A stretch of 64,000 nt of DNA. Source: Sambucus nigra (Eukaryota; Streptophyta; Magnoliopsida; Dipsacales; Adoxaceae). Location of the stretch: positions 278,060,109-278,124,108 of the forward strand of contig OX422222.1 of NCBI GenBank assembly GCA_949130495.1, in the 5' to 3' direction. The notes beneath the pieces are model-generated. The model ran no database searches. It saw only the letters and a program-made list of their open reading frames with translations, and had not been told where the DNA came from. The stretch's first letter is position 1, and each line of letters opens with the position of its first letter. The position numbers were made by a program, and so were the translations under genes. Shown in pieces: positions 1 through 9,826 of this stretch.

Positions 1-59
1 ACAAAGAAGTACAAAATATAGTAAAAATCAAAAGGGAGTGATATAAAACATAACAAATA

Positions 60-600
60 ACTAGAATTGAATAGTTTTTGTAAATATAAATGGGCTAAGA
101 AAGAAGTTAAGTTTAAGGTGTGTATGATGATCTTTAGACAAAACTAGGAACATAAGAAGGGAAAAAAATATTTATAAGCTTGTTAAATTTGGGGACTGAA
201 TATTTTAATAACGTTAAGTGTATTAAAATTGATGATTTGAGAGTCTTAGTCAATGATGAAGATATTAAGGAAATATGGAAAATTACTTCGAGAGGTTATT
301 GAATGAAGATAATGGGAGCAAATTAAATATGGAGGATTGTATGGAGACTCGAGAAAATATATATTTTCGCATAATTAGTAAAATAAAAGTTAAGATTTCT
401 TTTAAAAAGATAAAAATATGGATGACTTTGGGACCAGATGGTATCCCTATTGAGGTTTGTAAGTGTATAGGGGAGAAAATAATATTTTGACTAACAAAAT
501 TATTTAATAAAATTATAATGACTAATAAGATTCCCGATGAATGGAGAAAGTGTTTTAGTACTTATTTATAAAAATAAAGAAAAGATACAATGTTGTTCTG
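60..600 (+). pseudogene. LINE (L1-type) reverse transcriptase fragment
   Basis: The longest open piece (275-490) reads through the LINE spacer and the start of the reverse transcriptase, with YFERLLNEDN followed by GPDGIPIEV, the hallmark of the non-LTR RT N-terminal region. Reading continues past a stop at 488 into LTKLFNKI and KIPDEWRK, also typical. Upstream (about 100-275) weaker matches in shifting frames give VNDEDIKEIW and a KEG-containing stretch seen before the RT of plant LINEs. No catalytic FADD box, endonuclease or poly(A) tail is present, so this is a 5'- and 3'-truncated, frameshifted relic. Family membership is established knowledge; exact limits are inference. Confidence 0.75.
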
Positions 601-1261
601 AAAAACTATGTGTTGCAGGGATTAGGTCAAATTAATTAATTCCTTAATTAATTACCACGTCTATTAAATTCAAATCATTTTTAATTGAACCAAATTTTAA
701 TTTTATCAGATAAAACTAATTAGGCCAATATGCATCCAGGTGATTCATAAATAAGTGTGGAAGCTAAACAATCAAACATAGTGCGCACATGATTTAGAGT
801 AAAAAGCTTTATGGAAAAAATCACTATCGCCTTAACCTAATAAATCAACTAGTACTGTACTCAATGTTTATGGGACTTAAATTAAGACATATACGTTTTA
901 TATATCTGACAACGATAACTTCCATGAAGTCACTCCCTTGCGTTATATTCCAATGCCGAAACTCGCCTTACCCACATATGCTCCATGCTTGGACTTAGCT
1001 TACAAAGTCCTCATACCTCAGTATCCACCAATCTCTTTGATTAATGACGATTGACCCACACGTATTAGTACATGCTAATTGCCCACACATTTCTCGTGCT
1101 AAATTCTGCTGGTGAATAAGACTAGAGAGGATTATGAACTGAAAGTGTACTTTAAAAGCATCAGATTTACAAGATGTCACCCTCTAAATAAAAATCTCTC
1201 AAAACCTAGTAGGGTTTTGTAAAAACTGGGCTACGTACTTTGAAAGATGCGTCTGTGTTGT
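601..1261. other. Unassigned AT-rich sequence
   Basis: No coding, RNA or repeat structure is recognised. A 61-residue minus-strand ORF (995-1180) has no family features. The composition and short stop-rich frames would fit decayed retrotransposon LTR or untranslated sequence, but nothing shows it. Confidence 0.3.
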
Positions 1262-1786
1262 TAGTTATCCCTTAAAAAATTTGAACTATGTTGCCTAAAC
1301 TGAACTCATTAGGAGACACGAACCAATCCTGGGATTGACATGCCCACTTTTGGCCTTTCATGTAAAGGTTTTCGAATCTTTCACAATCTTCATCCTTAAG
1401 GGTCAAGTTAGGTGGGAACTTCATTTTGAATTCCTTCAACTGTTCCAAGATAGCAAGAAAATCATGCTTTGTGTTTCAGATTTGGTGAAGACTGATATGC
1501 AGGCTTGAGTCATCAGAGCAAGTGCCCAATCATAAGCAATTTTTAGGTATATTAGATTGTTCGGCCATGTTTTAGGAGAGTTAAGTAACTACATGAGGAA
1601 GTAGGAAAAAAAGGGGTTCATATGTGGGCTTGATATTTGTTGAGGGGTCAAAGTTTGGCACAACATCAATCAATATTACATTCACACTAGGTAAAGGATA
1701 CTGGATAGTGTTTGGTTTTGAGACGTTTGGGGTGGGAGTGATGCCCTTATTGATTAGCCATTGTATAACATTTCAGAGATGGTGAC
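1262..1786 (-). pseudogene. Older Tat/Ogre-like gag C-terminus, part cut off by E1
   Basis: On the minus strand the sequence reads QWLINKGI, then NTIQYPLPSVN, the proline-rich stretch that follows the gag zinc knuckle in Ogre/Tat elements. It is directly continuous with the knuckle-like CDFHQIIGLTIDQC coded at 13956-14110 once one copy of the GTGAC duplication is ignored, so E1 landed in this gag. One stop lies near the junction, and further stops occur below 1620. Homology is clear for about 1640-1786 and weak below that. Confidence 0.6.
1782..1786. repeat. Target site duplication of E1, left copy
   Basis: GTGAC immediately before the LTR terminus TGTTGAT; the identical GTGAC follows the other LTR at 13951-13955. 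Confidence 0.95.
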
Positions 1787-2353
1787 TGTTGATGTAAAAA
1801 ATTAGATCGCTCTAATTATTTAATCACAGATAAATAAAATGAGACAGAGATTTTTAAAGTGGTTCATCCTTATAAGAATGGCCTACATCCACTGTTATGT
1901 TATTGCTGAGTGTTTTGGGAATTCTTGATTATAAGCTCTTTCAAGAAATTCCGCCCCTTTGAATGAGGGTGATACAAGGTATTTATAGCCCTTAGGCTGT
2001 ACATGAAAGGGTATTACATTAAATGATACACATATGAAAGGATAATTCATTTAATGCTCTTCAAACGTGTGCGTCAAGATGATAAACATTCAATGAATAG
2101 TTGAACTATTGATTATCTGGCAATTAATGCAGCGGTCGAGATGCAGCTCGAACCGTCTTAGTTGCTCGTCGTCCAAGAGTTCCTCGGAGCATTAGAGTTC
2201 CTCGGAGGGCAAGAGTTCCTCGGAGGATTGGTGTTCCTCGGAGTGAGTATGTTGGTCGGGGGAATGATCTTCCTTGTTGCTATTGTGCCACGTAGATTGA
2301 CACGTGTCTTCTTATTATTTGTCCACATCAGCATACTAATTTTGGTATCAACA
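1787..2353 (-). repeat. E1 3' LTR
   Basis: 567 bp, direct copy of 13420-13950 with 7-bp terminal inverted repeats. It carries four copies of a minisatellite around GAGTTCCTCGGAG (about 2168-2242), while the other LTR has only two, which explains the 36-bp length difference. Confidence 0.95.
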
Positions 2354-2367
2354 GAAGCCCCCAATGT
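2354..2367 (-). promoter_or_regulatory. E1 polypurine tract
   Basis: On the minus strand ATTGGGGGCTTC directly abuts the start of the 3' LTR. The same GGGGGCTT sits at the equivalent place in E2 (22801-22812), which supports its role as plus-strand DNA primer. Confidence 0.75.
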
Positions 2368-2609
2368 TTCATATTTCGAACTTTGAGGAGTATGGAACAT
2401 TCTTTCTCGGTATATGGCAATATTAAATGACCTCCCTGGGTTTTAGGAGCATTTTCTTTGTATTTGAACTTCCTTCCAAATTCGCAGAATCCCCCTTTTT
2501 GCCTTTTCATAAGCGCTTCGATCTTCGTGCACTTTTTGTCCTTTTAGCCGCCGGTAGCGCAATAGTTTCTTTTATGTAATCATTTCTTTCGCTGGTTCCC
2601 AACGCAAAG

Positions 2610-2617
2610 TATTTAAA
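2610..2617 (+). promoter_or_regulatory. TATA-like box of the E1 antisense gene
   Basis: TATTTAAA lies about 160 bp upstream of the ATG at 2774, in the 420-bp gap between LTR and ORF. E2 and E4 have TATA boxes in the same relative place. The pyrimidine-rich leader that follows (2640-2770) looks like a plant 5' UTR. Confidence 0.6.
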
Positions 2618-2773
2618 CTTCAGAGGCAATCCCATCGTCTTCTACCTTTTCAATTTCCGCTTTCGAGTTTTCTATAGCTTTTCTCTCTCCCGTGCATTCA
2701 TCCCTTTCTTTGTTTGTTTGTCAACAGATCTCCTTTCTCCTTCTTCCTTATTCTTCATTTATTTTTGTTCACC

Positions 2774-4945
2774 ATGGTTTATATTATCGAATCTCTTGAG
2801 AAGTTTCGTTCTGACTTTTCTATTCCTTCTTGGGTAACTTTGGAGAGTCTTTCTGAACCTTCAAGTTATTTTGATTTGGCTGAGGGACATTGGTTCCCTA
2901 GCCTCTTTATTGCTGAATGTGGATTTTATTTTCCACCAAACCCTTTGTGTTTAGAATTCTGTCAGTATTTCGATATTGTCCCTGCAAAAATAGCCCCCAA
3001 CACATGGAGAATAGTTAATGGGGTGTATAGGTTAAATCAGACTCATGGAACTCGTATAGGAATTCCTGAGATTATGTACTGTTATAGATGGGCTGTTTTA
3101 GACAATGTTTTTTTATTTAAAAACTAGGTTTTTGAATAGGGCCTTAGTAGTCAACCTCCCTGATGCCAACAGGGATTATTTTGAACACGGGGTAGTTATA
3201 AAAAATTGGCAACATGCCCCTCTGGTTGAAGATGCAGTATATGAGGGTCCCAGATGCCCCCCTTATGGCAATGGGATAGGTTATTTTCATCTTATTTTGT
3301 TTTTTGAAATTATGATTTCATTGTATTTGACAAAATGTATGACTGATATTTTAATATATTTTTGTTTGCAGTTGACAGTAAGAGAAAAACTCCCAAAGAG
3401 TCAGAAGTTAATATAAAGCAATTGAAACATATCTGGAATTTGCATCAGAGGGTTGCAGACGAGCACATCAGGTCTTCTTCATATTTGTTGCAGTACAGGA
3501 GCTACACATCATCCTTTACTGCTCGTCCTGTGGTCAGCATTAGTGACCCTTTGCCAGCTTCTGAGGAATCTTCAACAGAATCTCACATTCCTCTAAGTCA
3601 GAAGATGGGCAAGAGAAGAGTTACTGCTCTCTTTGAAGAAACCTCCTCTGCTGGAGATGGAAAGAGAAATAAAGCTGATGTCCCAAAGGGGACAAAGAAA
3701 ATGGATGCTTCCCCTTCTGCTGCTCTTCAGAAGGCTGTCGAGAAGCCCCCAATGGCTCCGAGCAAGAAGGATGCACCTGTTGAAGTGGCCCCAACCAAAA
3801 GTTCTTTGGTTGAAACTGCTGAAGTGCCACCGAGGATATTGAAGAAATCCTCCTCGGTCACTTTGACTGAGACCATTCCCCAGCTTCAAGCCAGTGGAGC
3901 TGGTGTTCCAACCATTATTCCCCCGAGTTCTGCGATGAGCTTGGTGAAGACTTGGACTATTCCTGAAGTCCAAGGGATAAAAGAAAACATGTCTAGGTAT
4001 ATGCTGACATCCCTAGCTACTCGTCACATTACTTCAGTAAGTTTCTCGTATCCTGAATTTTTCTTTCTTTCAGTTAATATATATATCTCGGCATTGACTT
4101 ATTGTTACCTTCTTTTTCAGCTGGTGAGTTATTTTAACACCATAGTGAAGAAAGATGAAGCAATCAAGGCTTCCAGCTCCTTGTCTGGAGTAGAGGATGC
4201 TTTACAGGGCTTGGCCCAATCTCTGAAGGAATCCCATCAAAAATACGACGTGGACAAGGGTGAATGGGAGAAGAAATTGACTGCGTCTGAGGCAGAGAAA
4301 GTACAATTGGGAAATAAAGTGAAGGACTTGGAGGGAGAAAATAAAAAATATGACGAGAAGCTCACAAGTTTTGGAGAGCTTGAGAATAAATTGAAATCAG
4401 CTGAGGAAGAGCTGACCCTTCTGCGAGAAGTAAATCTCCAGAAGGAGGAGGTGGAGGCTAAGTTGAAAGCCACCGAGGATCTTCTATCCGAGAAGCTCTC
4501 CTCGGAGAAAATGAAGAGAAAAACAACTGTGAAGAAGTCCTTTCGAACTGGTTGGGACAAAGGATGGGATAAGGGGATAGAAGCAATGATGACTCAGGTG
4601 AAGTATGGAAGTTTGAAATACTTCCATGATGGTTGGGTTGCTTCCTTGCAGGAATTGAAGGTGAGCGAGGACTCCGCGCTATTTCAACAACATCTCCCTG
4701 GTCCTCCTCCAGTTATTGAAGATGAGGATGAAGGCGAAGCTGCATCTGAAGAATCTTCAATGACAGTGGGTGATCAAGTCCTTGTTCCACCACCCAACCA
4801 GACAGCCACCGAGGAGATTTCTTCCTTGCCTGCTCCTCCAGAACAAGTCCCAGCTTCTACCAATCAAATCATTGTTCCCACCGAGAAACCAAGCTCCTCG
4901 TCCCAGCCTCCCGAGAAAGTCTTGGGAGACAAGGAAAAGGTGTGA
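2774..4945 (+). pseudogene. E1 antisense gene, exons 1-3 (Transposase_28-like plus coiled coil)
   Basis: The ATG at 2774 is chosen because its context (ACCATGG) is strong and because E2 has the matching MVYTV start at 23312. Exon 1 (2774-3279) contains CQYFDIVP, APNTWRIVNGV and NLPDANRDYF, typical of the 'putative gypsy type transposon' (Transposase_28) family. A 7-T run at 3108-3114 shifts the frame by one relative to E2. Intron 1 (3280-3371) and intron 2 (4037-4120; GTAAGT donor, TTTTTCAG acceptor) both keep the frame. Exon 2 is Ser/Pro-rich; exon 3 (4121-4939) is a long Lys/Glu coiled coil, about residues 280-400. GTG TGA at 4940 ends the unspliced ORF, but 4940 is also a splice donor to 5108. 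Poly(A) signal AATAAAAT lies near 5023. Function unknown; gag-like or RNA-binding roles are only guesses. Confidence 0.75.
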
Positions 4946-5107
4946 AGTTGTTCGGTACTCTCTTTCTGTTTTTCTTTTACTTGTACTTTGTATTCTGAAC
5001 GATGTACTCTGTTTGAAGATGTAATAAAATCTCCTCTTTTTGTTCCTCTACATTGTTGATGCTCTGTCTGTTTTTTTTATTAACTCTTGCCTTCTTTTCT
5101 TTATTAG

Positions 5108-6463
5108 TTTATGGATAGAATGGAATTGATATCTGCCCATGATACAAAGCTGATGCAGTAATGCCATGAATATTATAAGGCTGGTCACACAGACCTGAGT
5201 GTATCAGAAATTGCTGACATCCTTGGCCATGATGCTTCAGAGCAAGAAGTTGAGGCTTATCGGTACCTGAAAGATTTACTTGATCGAGCTGTGGCCAATA
5301 ATGTGGCATACTACGAATTGATCGAGGAGATTCATTGTACCCTAGAAGATCTTCAGAATCAACACAATGAATCAACTTCCCTGTTGCATGAGGAGTATGA
5401 GAATAGACATCAACAGCTTTCTTTCGAGACAGGCCACAAAAATATCATTGCTGGGTACGATGTCAGGGAGAGAACCCTAAAGGGTGAAGTTGAGGCCTGC
5501 AGACAGATCGCCGAGCTGCTGGAAAAAGAGAACAATAATTTGCAGAAAGAATTGGCACAGTATAAGTCTGCAGCTTCATCTTCCACTGCCTTGGTACCGG
5601 TCACCGATGAAGGGTTCTCATTCTTAGAGGTTGAGAATGCCAAATTAAGGCAAGAGTTGGATACCTTAAGAAGGTCTGGTATTTCTGCTGCTGCTCGGGG
5701 ACGAGGAAGAGGTTCTCGTGGTCGAGGAAGGATTGCTCAGAACATCATCGAGGAACCAGGTTCTCGACCTGCTCGGGGAGGATCAAGAGCTCTTAGTCGT
5801 AATGTTGAAGAAGCTCGTACTCGATCAACGTTGGAAACTCAAGCGTTCCAATTGAATGCGAAAGATCGGGCTTTGTCTGAAATGTCCAAGAAGATTGTAA
5901 CTTTGGAGGATCAACTTACTGCGACGAAGTCTGCTTTAGAGAATAAGGACATTTTTGCCAAAAACCTTCACGAGCAGTTGGAGAGACTAACTTTCCAATT
6001 CCATAAACAGCCCAGGGAATTTTGGATGGCTGGGTATAACGAGGCACTATTCCATTTAGATGCTCGTATCCAGAATGCCAATAATGAGGGCTATAAACAA
6101 GGCTGGTTGAATGCCTTATGCGTATTGAAACTGGAACAGGGTCATTACTTATAAGACTATTACGACCCTGGGGTACTTGACTTGCCCGTGACACCATTCA
6201 ATTTGGACAAGGAATGGATCCCAGCTCGTGCCATTACTCGGAGCTTAATTGCACAATACCACGGTGACTACAGTCTTCATTCTCAGATCGAGGTATCTCG
6301 TCCCGAGCATCTATTGGACACACCTTCAATAATGAATGTCAGAATGCTGAAGGATTTGAATTTCATTAACTCTCCTCAGACTTTAAATGATCCGCCTGCT
6401 GGCGAGGAACCTGTATCGAAGGCTGAGGGGAAAAAAACCAATAGAATAGGATTTTCAATGTAA
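5108..6463 (+). pseudogene. E1 antisense gene, last exon (coiled coil, RG-rich, conserved C-terminus)
   Basis: A pyrimidine tract ending TTATTAG at 5107 marks the acceptor. Splicing from 4939 enters this exon in frame (phase 0); alternatively translation could start at ATG 5111. The frame has two stops, TAA at 5159 and 6152, both plausible C-to-T changes, and is otherwise open for about 450 codons. It encodes a coiled coil (about 5290-5680), an RG-rich run with RGRGRGSRGRGR (about 5697-5735) of RGG type that in many proteins binds RNA, a second coiled coil (5870-6000), and a C-terminal motif LDLPVTPFNLDKEWIP. E2 keeps this motif as LELPDPPFKLDDSWIP (near 26340-26390), so the reading frame was selected at some time. 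Poly(A)-type AATAAA lies near 6660. Confidence 0.7.
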
Positions 6464-7747
6464 TAGTTAGCACACATATATAACTTGTAATTTATTTTGA
6501 ATTTTAATGAAAGATTTTCATTTTCTGCTTGCAAATCTGTATTGCTATTGTCTTGTGTTTATCAAACACTTTATATTATATGTATCTGTTAAAAAGATAA
6601 CAATATTGTGCTGTTCATCATCCAAAAAAGTTACAAGTATAAATGTTGCTCAATCACTTAATAATAAAGTAATGAGTATAAAATGTTTAAAATGTTTCCA
6701 ACCAACCAAGGTTGTTAAATTGTGTTTGTCGATCAACTACAGTTGGTGGGTTTTTATCCCCGACCAGCCATACTTGGTTCAATTTGAAATATTTTCTCCT
6801 CGTCGACCAAATACAGTTAGTGGGTTTTTATCCCCGATTAACCATACTTGGTAAATTTTTTCATAAAATGTGTCTGACCAATCCAAGGTCGATAATTTAT
6901 CCTCGTTGACCAACTACAGTTAGTGGGTTTTGATCCCTGACCAACCATACTTGGTTCAGTTTGGAATTTTTTGTATTTTCTGGAATAGTTTTACCTTCTG
7001 ACCACCATAAGATGGCAACTGAGTTTGAACTATCAGTGTCCACTAGTTATTTTACCAACCGGAGTTGCTCACGCTAGTGTATGCCTCCTAACCAAAGGAG
7101 TATGGTGTTCTCGCTCTTTGACCAACGGAATTTTTTGTATTTTCTGGAATAGTTTTACCTTCTGACCACCATAAGATGGCAACTGAGTTTGAACTATCAG
7201 TGTCCGCTAGTTATTTTACCAACCGGAGTTGGTCACGCTAGTGTATGCCTCCTAACCAAAGGAGTATAGTGTTCTCGCTCTTTTACCAACCGAAGTTGGT
7301 CACGCTAGTGTATGCCTCCTAACCAAAGGAGTATAGTTTGTTCTCACCCTTTTACCAACCGGAGTTGGTCGTGGGTCTGAACTATCTACTAGTTATTTTA
7401 CCAACCGGAGTTGGTCACGCTAGTGTATGCCTCCTAACCAAAGGAGTATAGTTTGTTCTCGTCCTTTTACCAACCGGAGTTGGTCGTGGGTCTGAACTAT
7501 CTACTAGTTATTTTACCAACCGGAGTTGGTCACGCTAGTGTATGCCTCCTAACCAAAGGAGTATAGTTTGTTCTCACCCTTTTACCAACCAGAGTTGGTC
7601 GTGGGTCTGAACTATCGTCTTCTTTTTGCTGTCGAGCAGCGTAGTGTACAACACTAGTATTCCCCGAAAAACTTTCAAACAAAGGAGAGAAAAATGGTGA
7701 AACATCATCGTTTTATTCATATTGATAGAACTGCTGTACATTTTACA
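6464..7747. repeat. E1 hypervariable 3' region with hairpin minisatellite
   Basis: This gap lies between two convergent reading frames. From about 6720 to 6960 loosely repeated units contain variants of GACCAACCATACTTGGTT. From 6963 a 164-bp direct repeat (6964 and 7128) leads into a regular array. The hairpin word ACCAACCGGAGTTGGT, or a close variant, occurs in T-preceded copies starting at 7050, 7214, 7281, 7350, 7396, 7465, 7511 and 7580. The last six fall into two interleaved series with an exact 115-bp period. A second small inverted repeat, CTCCTAACCAAAGGAG, recurs in each unit. Tandem arrays before the 3' LTR are known for Tat/Ogre elements and can seed satellites. Confidence 0.85.
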
Positions 7748-8566
7748 TCACTGATAATACTTGCGAAGGTGTTCAGCATTCCAAGCATTCTTGAATTCCT
7801 CTCCTTCTAGAGTTGCTATTCGGTAAGTTCCTGGTCGAACAACTTCTATAACTCGGTAAGGTCCATGTCAGTTTGCTTCCAATTTATCGTGCTTCTGAAT
7901 GAACTTCTTTATCACATAATCTCCTTCTTTTAAATCGCATTTCTTCACCCTCTTGTTGTAGAACAGAGCTGTTCGTTGTTGATATGCAGCATTCCTAATG
8001 GCTGCTTCTTCTCTAACCTCCTCGAGCATATCCAAATCCAGTCTTCTCATCAAGTCACTGACTGGGGAATTAAAATTCAGCACTCTATGTGTTGGTAGAC
8101 CCAACTCGGCAGGTATTACAGCCTCACTTCCAAACGCCAGCATATATGGTGATTCTCCAGTTGCTGCTCGGGGAGTTGTTCGGTAAGCCCACAATACTGA
8201 TTGTAGCTCATTAATCCAGTTAGCTTTATCCTCACTTAACCTCTTCTTCAAACCATTTAATAATGTTCTATTCGTCACTTCAATCTGTCCATTGCTTTGA
8301 GGATGGCCTGGTGCTGAATGAACCTTCAAAATGTTCGACTGATGACAATAGGCAGCAAATTCCTCGTTATCAAATTGTGTTCCATGGTCTGTAATGAAGG
8401 CATGAGGGAGACCATATCGACATATGATGTTCTTCCAAACGAAATGGTACACCTTCTCGTACGTCATATCGATAAGGGGTTCAGCTTCTACCCACTTAGT
8501 AAAATAATATACTGCGACGACTAGGTACTTGAATCTTCCTCGGGTGGTCGGCTGTGGTCCAACCAA
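7748..8566 (-). pseudogene. E1 integrase catalytic core and C-terminal domain
   Basis: Integrase would insert element cDNA into nuclear DNA. The core reads VVAVYYFTKWVEAEPL, then ITDHGTQFD, then HPQSNGQIEVTNRTLL. Family members have Asp where this copy has the first Tyr (codon 8507-8509, GAT to TAT), so the first acidic residue of the DDE triad is missing; the second Asp and the Glu are present. The frame is broken by TGA at 7868, where relatives have Trp (TGG). Reading then resumes with HGPYRVIEVV, the GPY/F C-terminal module, and ends at the stop 7748-7750 after LRKYYQ. Upstream it is cut from the zinc-binding part by TAG at 8576. Confidence 0.93.
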
Positions 8567-8575
8567 ATCAATTCC

Positions 8576-9028
8576 CTACATGGCAAATGGCCAAGGGGAA
8601 GTTATGGGTGTCAACAATTCTTGTGGAGTTCGTCGGATGGAGGAAAAACGTTGGCACTTGTCACATCTCTTAGCATAGGCTATACAATCAGCCCTCATTG
8701 TCAGCCAGTAGTATCCTTGAGTCATCACCTTTTGCAAAAGTGTTCGACCTGCTACATGGGCTCCACAGGATCCTTCATGGATTTCTTCAATCAATTCTTT
8801 CACCTCGGAGGGATGTACACATCTTTGCAAACCTGCCATAATTCCTCGTCTATACAAAATACCATTAGTTAGTACATACCGAGCAGCTTTATACTTCAAT
8901 TTCTTGGCAGCGAGCTTATCTTCCGGTAATTCTCCTTCTTCAACATATTCGCTGATGGGATCCATCCAAGATGGCCCTAAATCAAGGGTGATAATATTCA
9001 TCGTCAGGTCTTCATCTATGATCCGACT
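8576..9028 (-). pseudogene. E1 integrase zinc-binding (HHCC) domain
   Basis: The segment contains IHEGSCGAHVAG followed by GYYWLTM and RCDKCQRF, giving the His-His-Cys-Cys zinc-binding pattern of Ty3/gypsy integrases. It ends in PFAM and TAG at 8576 where relatives have Trp, a single G-to-A change from TGG. It is in frame with the RNase H upstream except for TAA at 9029. The whole pol was evidently one reading frame before these changes. Confidence 0.92.
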
Positions 9029-9505
9029 TTATAATACCTCAATTGGTATTGTTCTTCGCAGCTCGGTACGAGTAGCTGATGCTAGTCGGGCCAGTGCGTC
9101 TGCTCGTGCATTCTCCATTCTTGGTATTCTGATCAACTGAATCGCATCAAATTCTGCCAATAACTCCATTACCTTGGCGTGATACTTGACCATTAATTCT
9201 CCTTTAACTGCATATGTTCCCATCATCTGATTCACAATCAATTGAGAATCACTAAATACCATCACTTGTTGCGCTTCCATAATCTTTGCTAAATTAAGAC
9301 CTGCTATCATGGCCTCATACTCAGCCTCATTATTGGAGGTTTTGAATTGGAATCGCAAGGCATATTCCATGTCAATCTCGTCTGGGGTGTTCAAAATAAT
9401 TCCTGCCCCACAACCTGCTGTGCAAGATGAGCCATCTACATATAATCTCCATATGGGTAACCCGTCTTCAAATTTTTTATCTGATAGAGTTCCTCGGTGA
9501 AATAT
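9029..9505 (-). pseudogene. E1 RNase H domain
   Basis: RNase H removes genomic RNA during reverse transcription. All four acidic catalytic positions are visible: YVDGSS, NNEAEYEA, FSDSQLIVNQ and ENARADALA. The domain is open from about 9505 to the stop at 9029; a further in-frame TAA lies near 9506. Downstream comes the integrase zinc-binding domain. Confidence 0.93.
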
Positions 9506-9826
9506 TTACTGCCTCCTTTCATCCTCCCCTGGTACTTTTCACTCCTCGTCGACCATCTCTTCTCGCTCTTTTACCAACCGGAGCTGGTCTGAGTTCGAAG
9601 TTGATGATCCTTCTACATCCACAAGTTCTTTTACCAACCGGGGTTGGTCTGAGATTATGTCTGTTGATTTTTTAACATCCACTCGTCCTTTTACCAACCA
9701 GAGTTGGTCTTGGCTCGTGTTTGTTGATCCTGTAACATCCACAGGTTGATCAGCGAGCAACTTTTGCTCCTCGGGGGTATCAGGATAAGTAAATTCTGCT
9801 ATAAAATCTTCTACGGCCTGGACAAT
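9506..9826 (-). repeat. In-frame 60-bp tandem repeat in the RT-RNase H linker of E1
   Basis: Three copies with exactly 60-bp spacing (motif starts on the plus strand at 9569, 9629 and 9689) encode a 20-residue unit with DQLRLVKER-like text on the minus strand. The unit carries the same ACCAACCGGAGTTGGT-type hairpin word as the array at 7050-7600. The frame is open across the array (9539-9760), ending in TGA at 9539 where TGG is likely ancestral. Upstream on the minus strand DFIAEFTYPD marks the end of the RT tether, so the array lengthens the linker before YVDGSS. Confidence 0.85.

Noticed and set aside
2343..2350. TGGTATCA at the end of the left E1 LTR, like the tRNA-iMet PBS
   Set aside because: It lies within both LTR copies and on the wrong strand for a minus-strand element; a better PBS is at 13399-13416.
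2158..2400. Pro/Asn-repeat ORFs in the E1 LTR (both strands)
   Set aside because: They only translate the GAGTTCCTCGGAG minisatellite; the shorter copy in the other LTR confirms this.
3593..3973. 126-residue ORF opposite the antisense gene, and similar ones at 4237-4560 and 5410-5643
   Set aside because: Frame shadows of the Ser/Pro and coiled-coil coding sequence.
6963..7620. CRISPR-like array
   Set aside because: Units are tandem without unique spacers, and the context is a plant retrotransposon.
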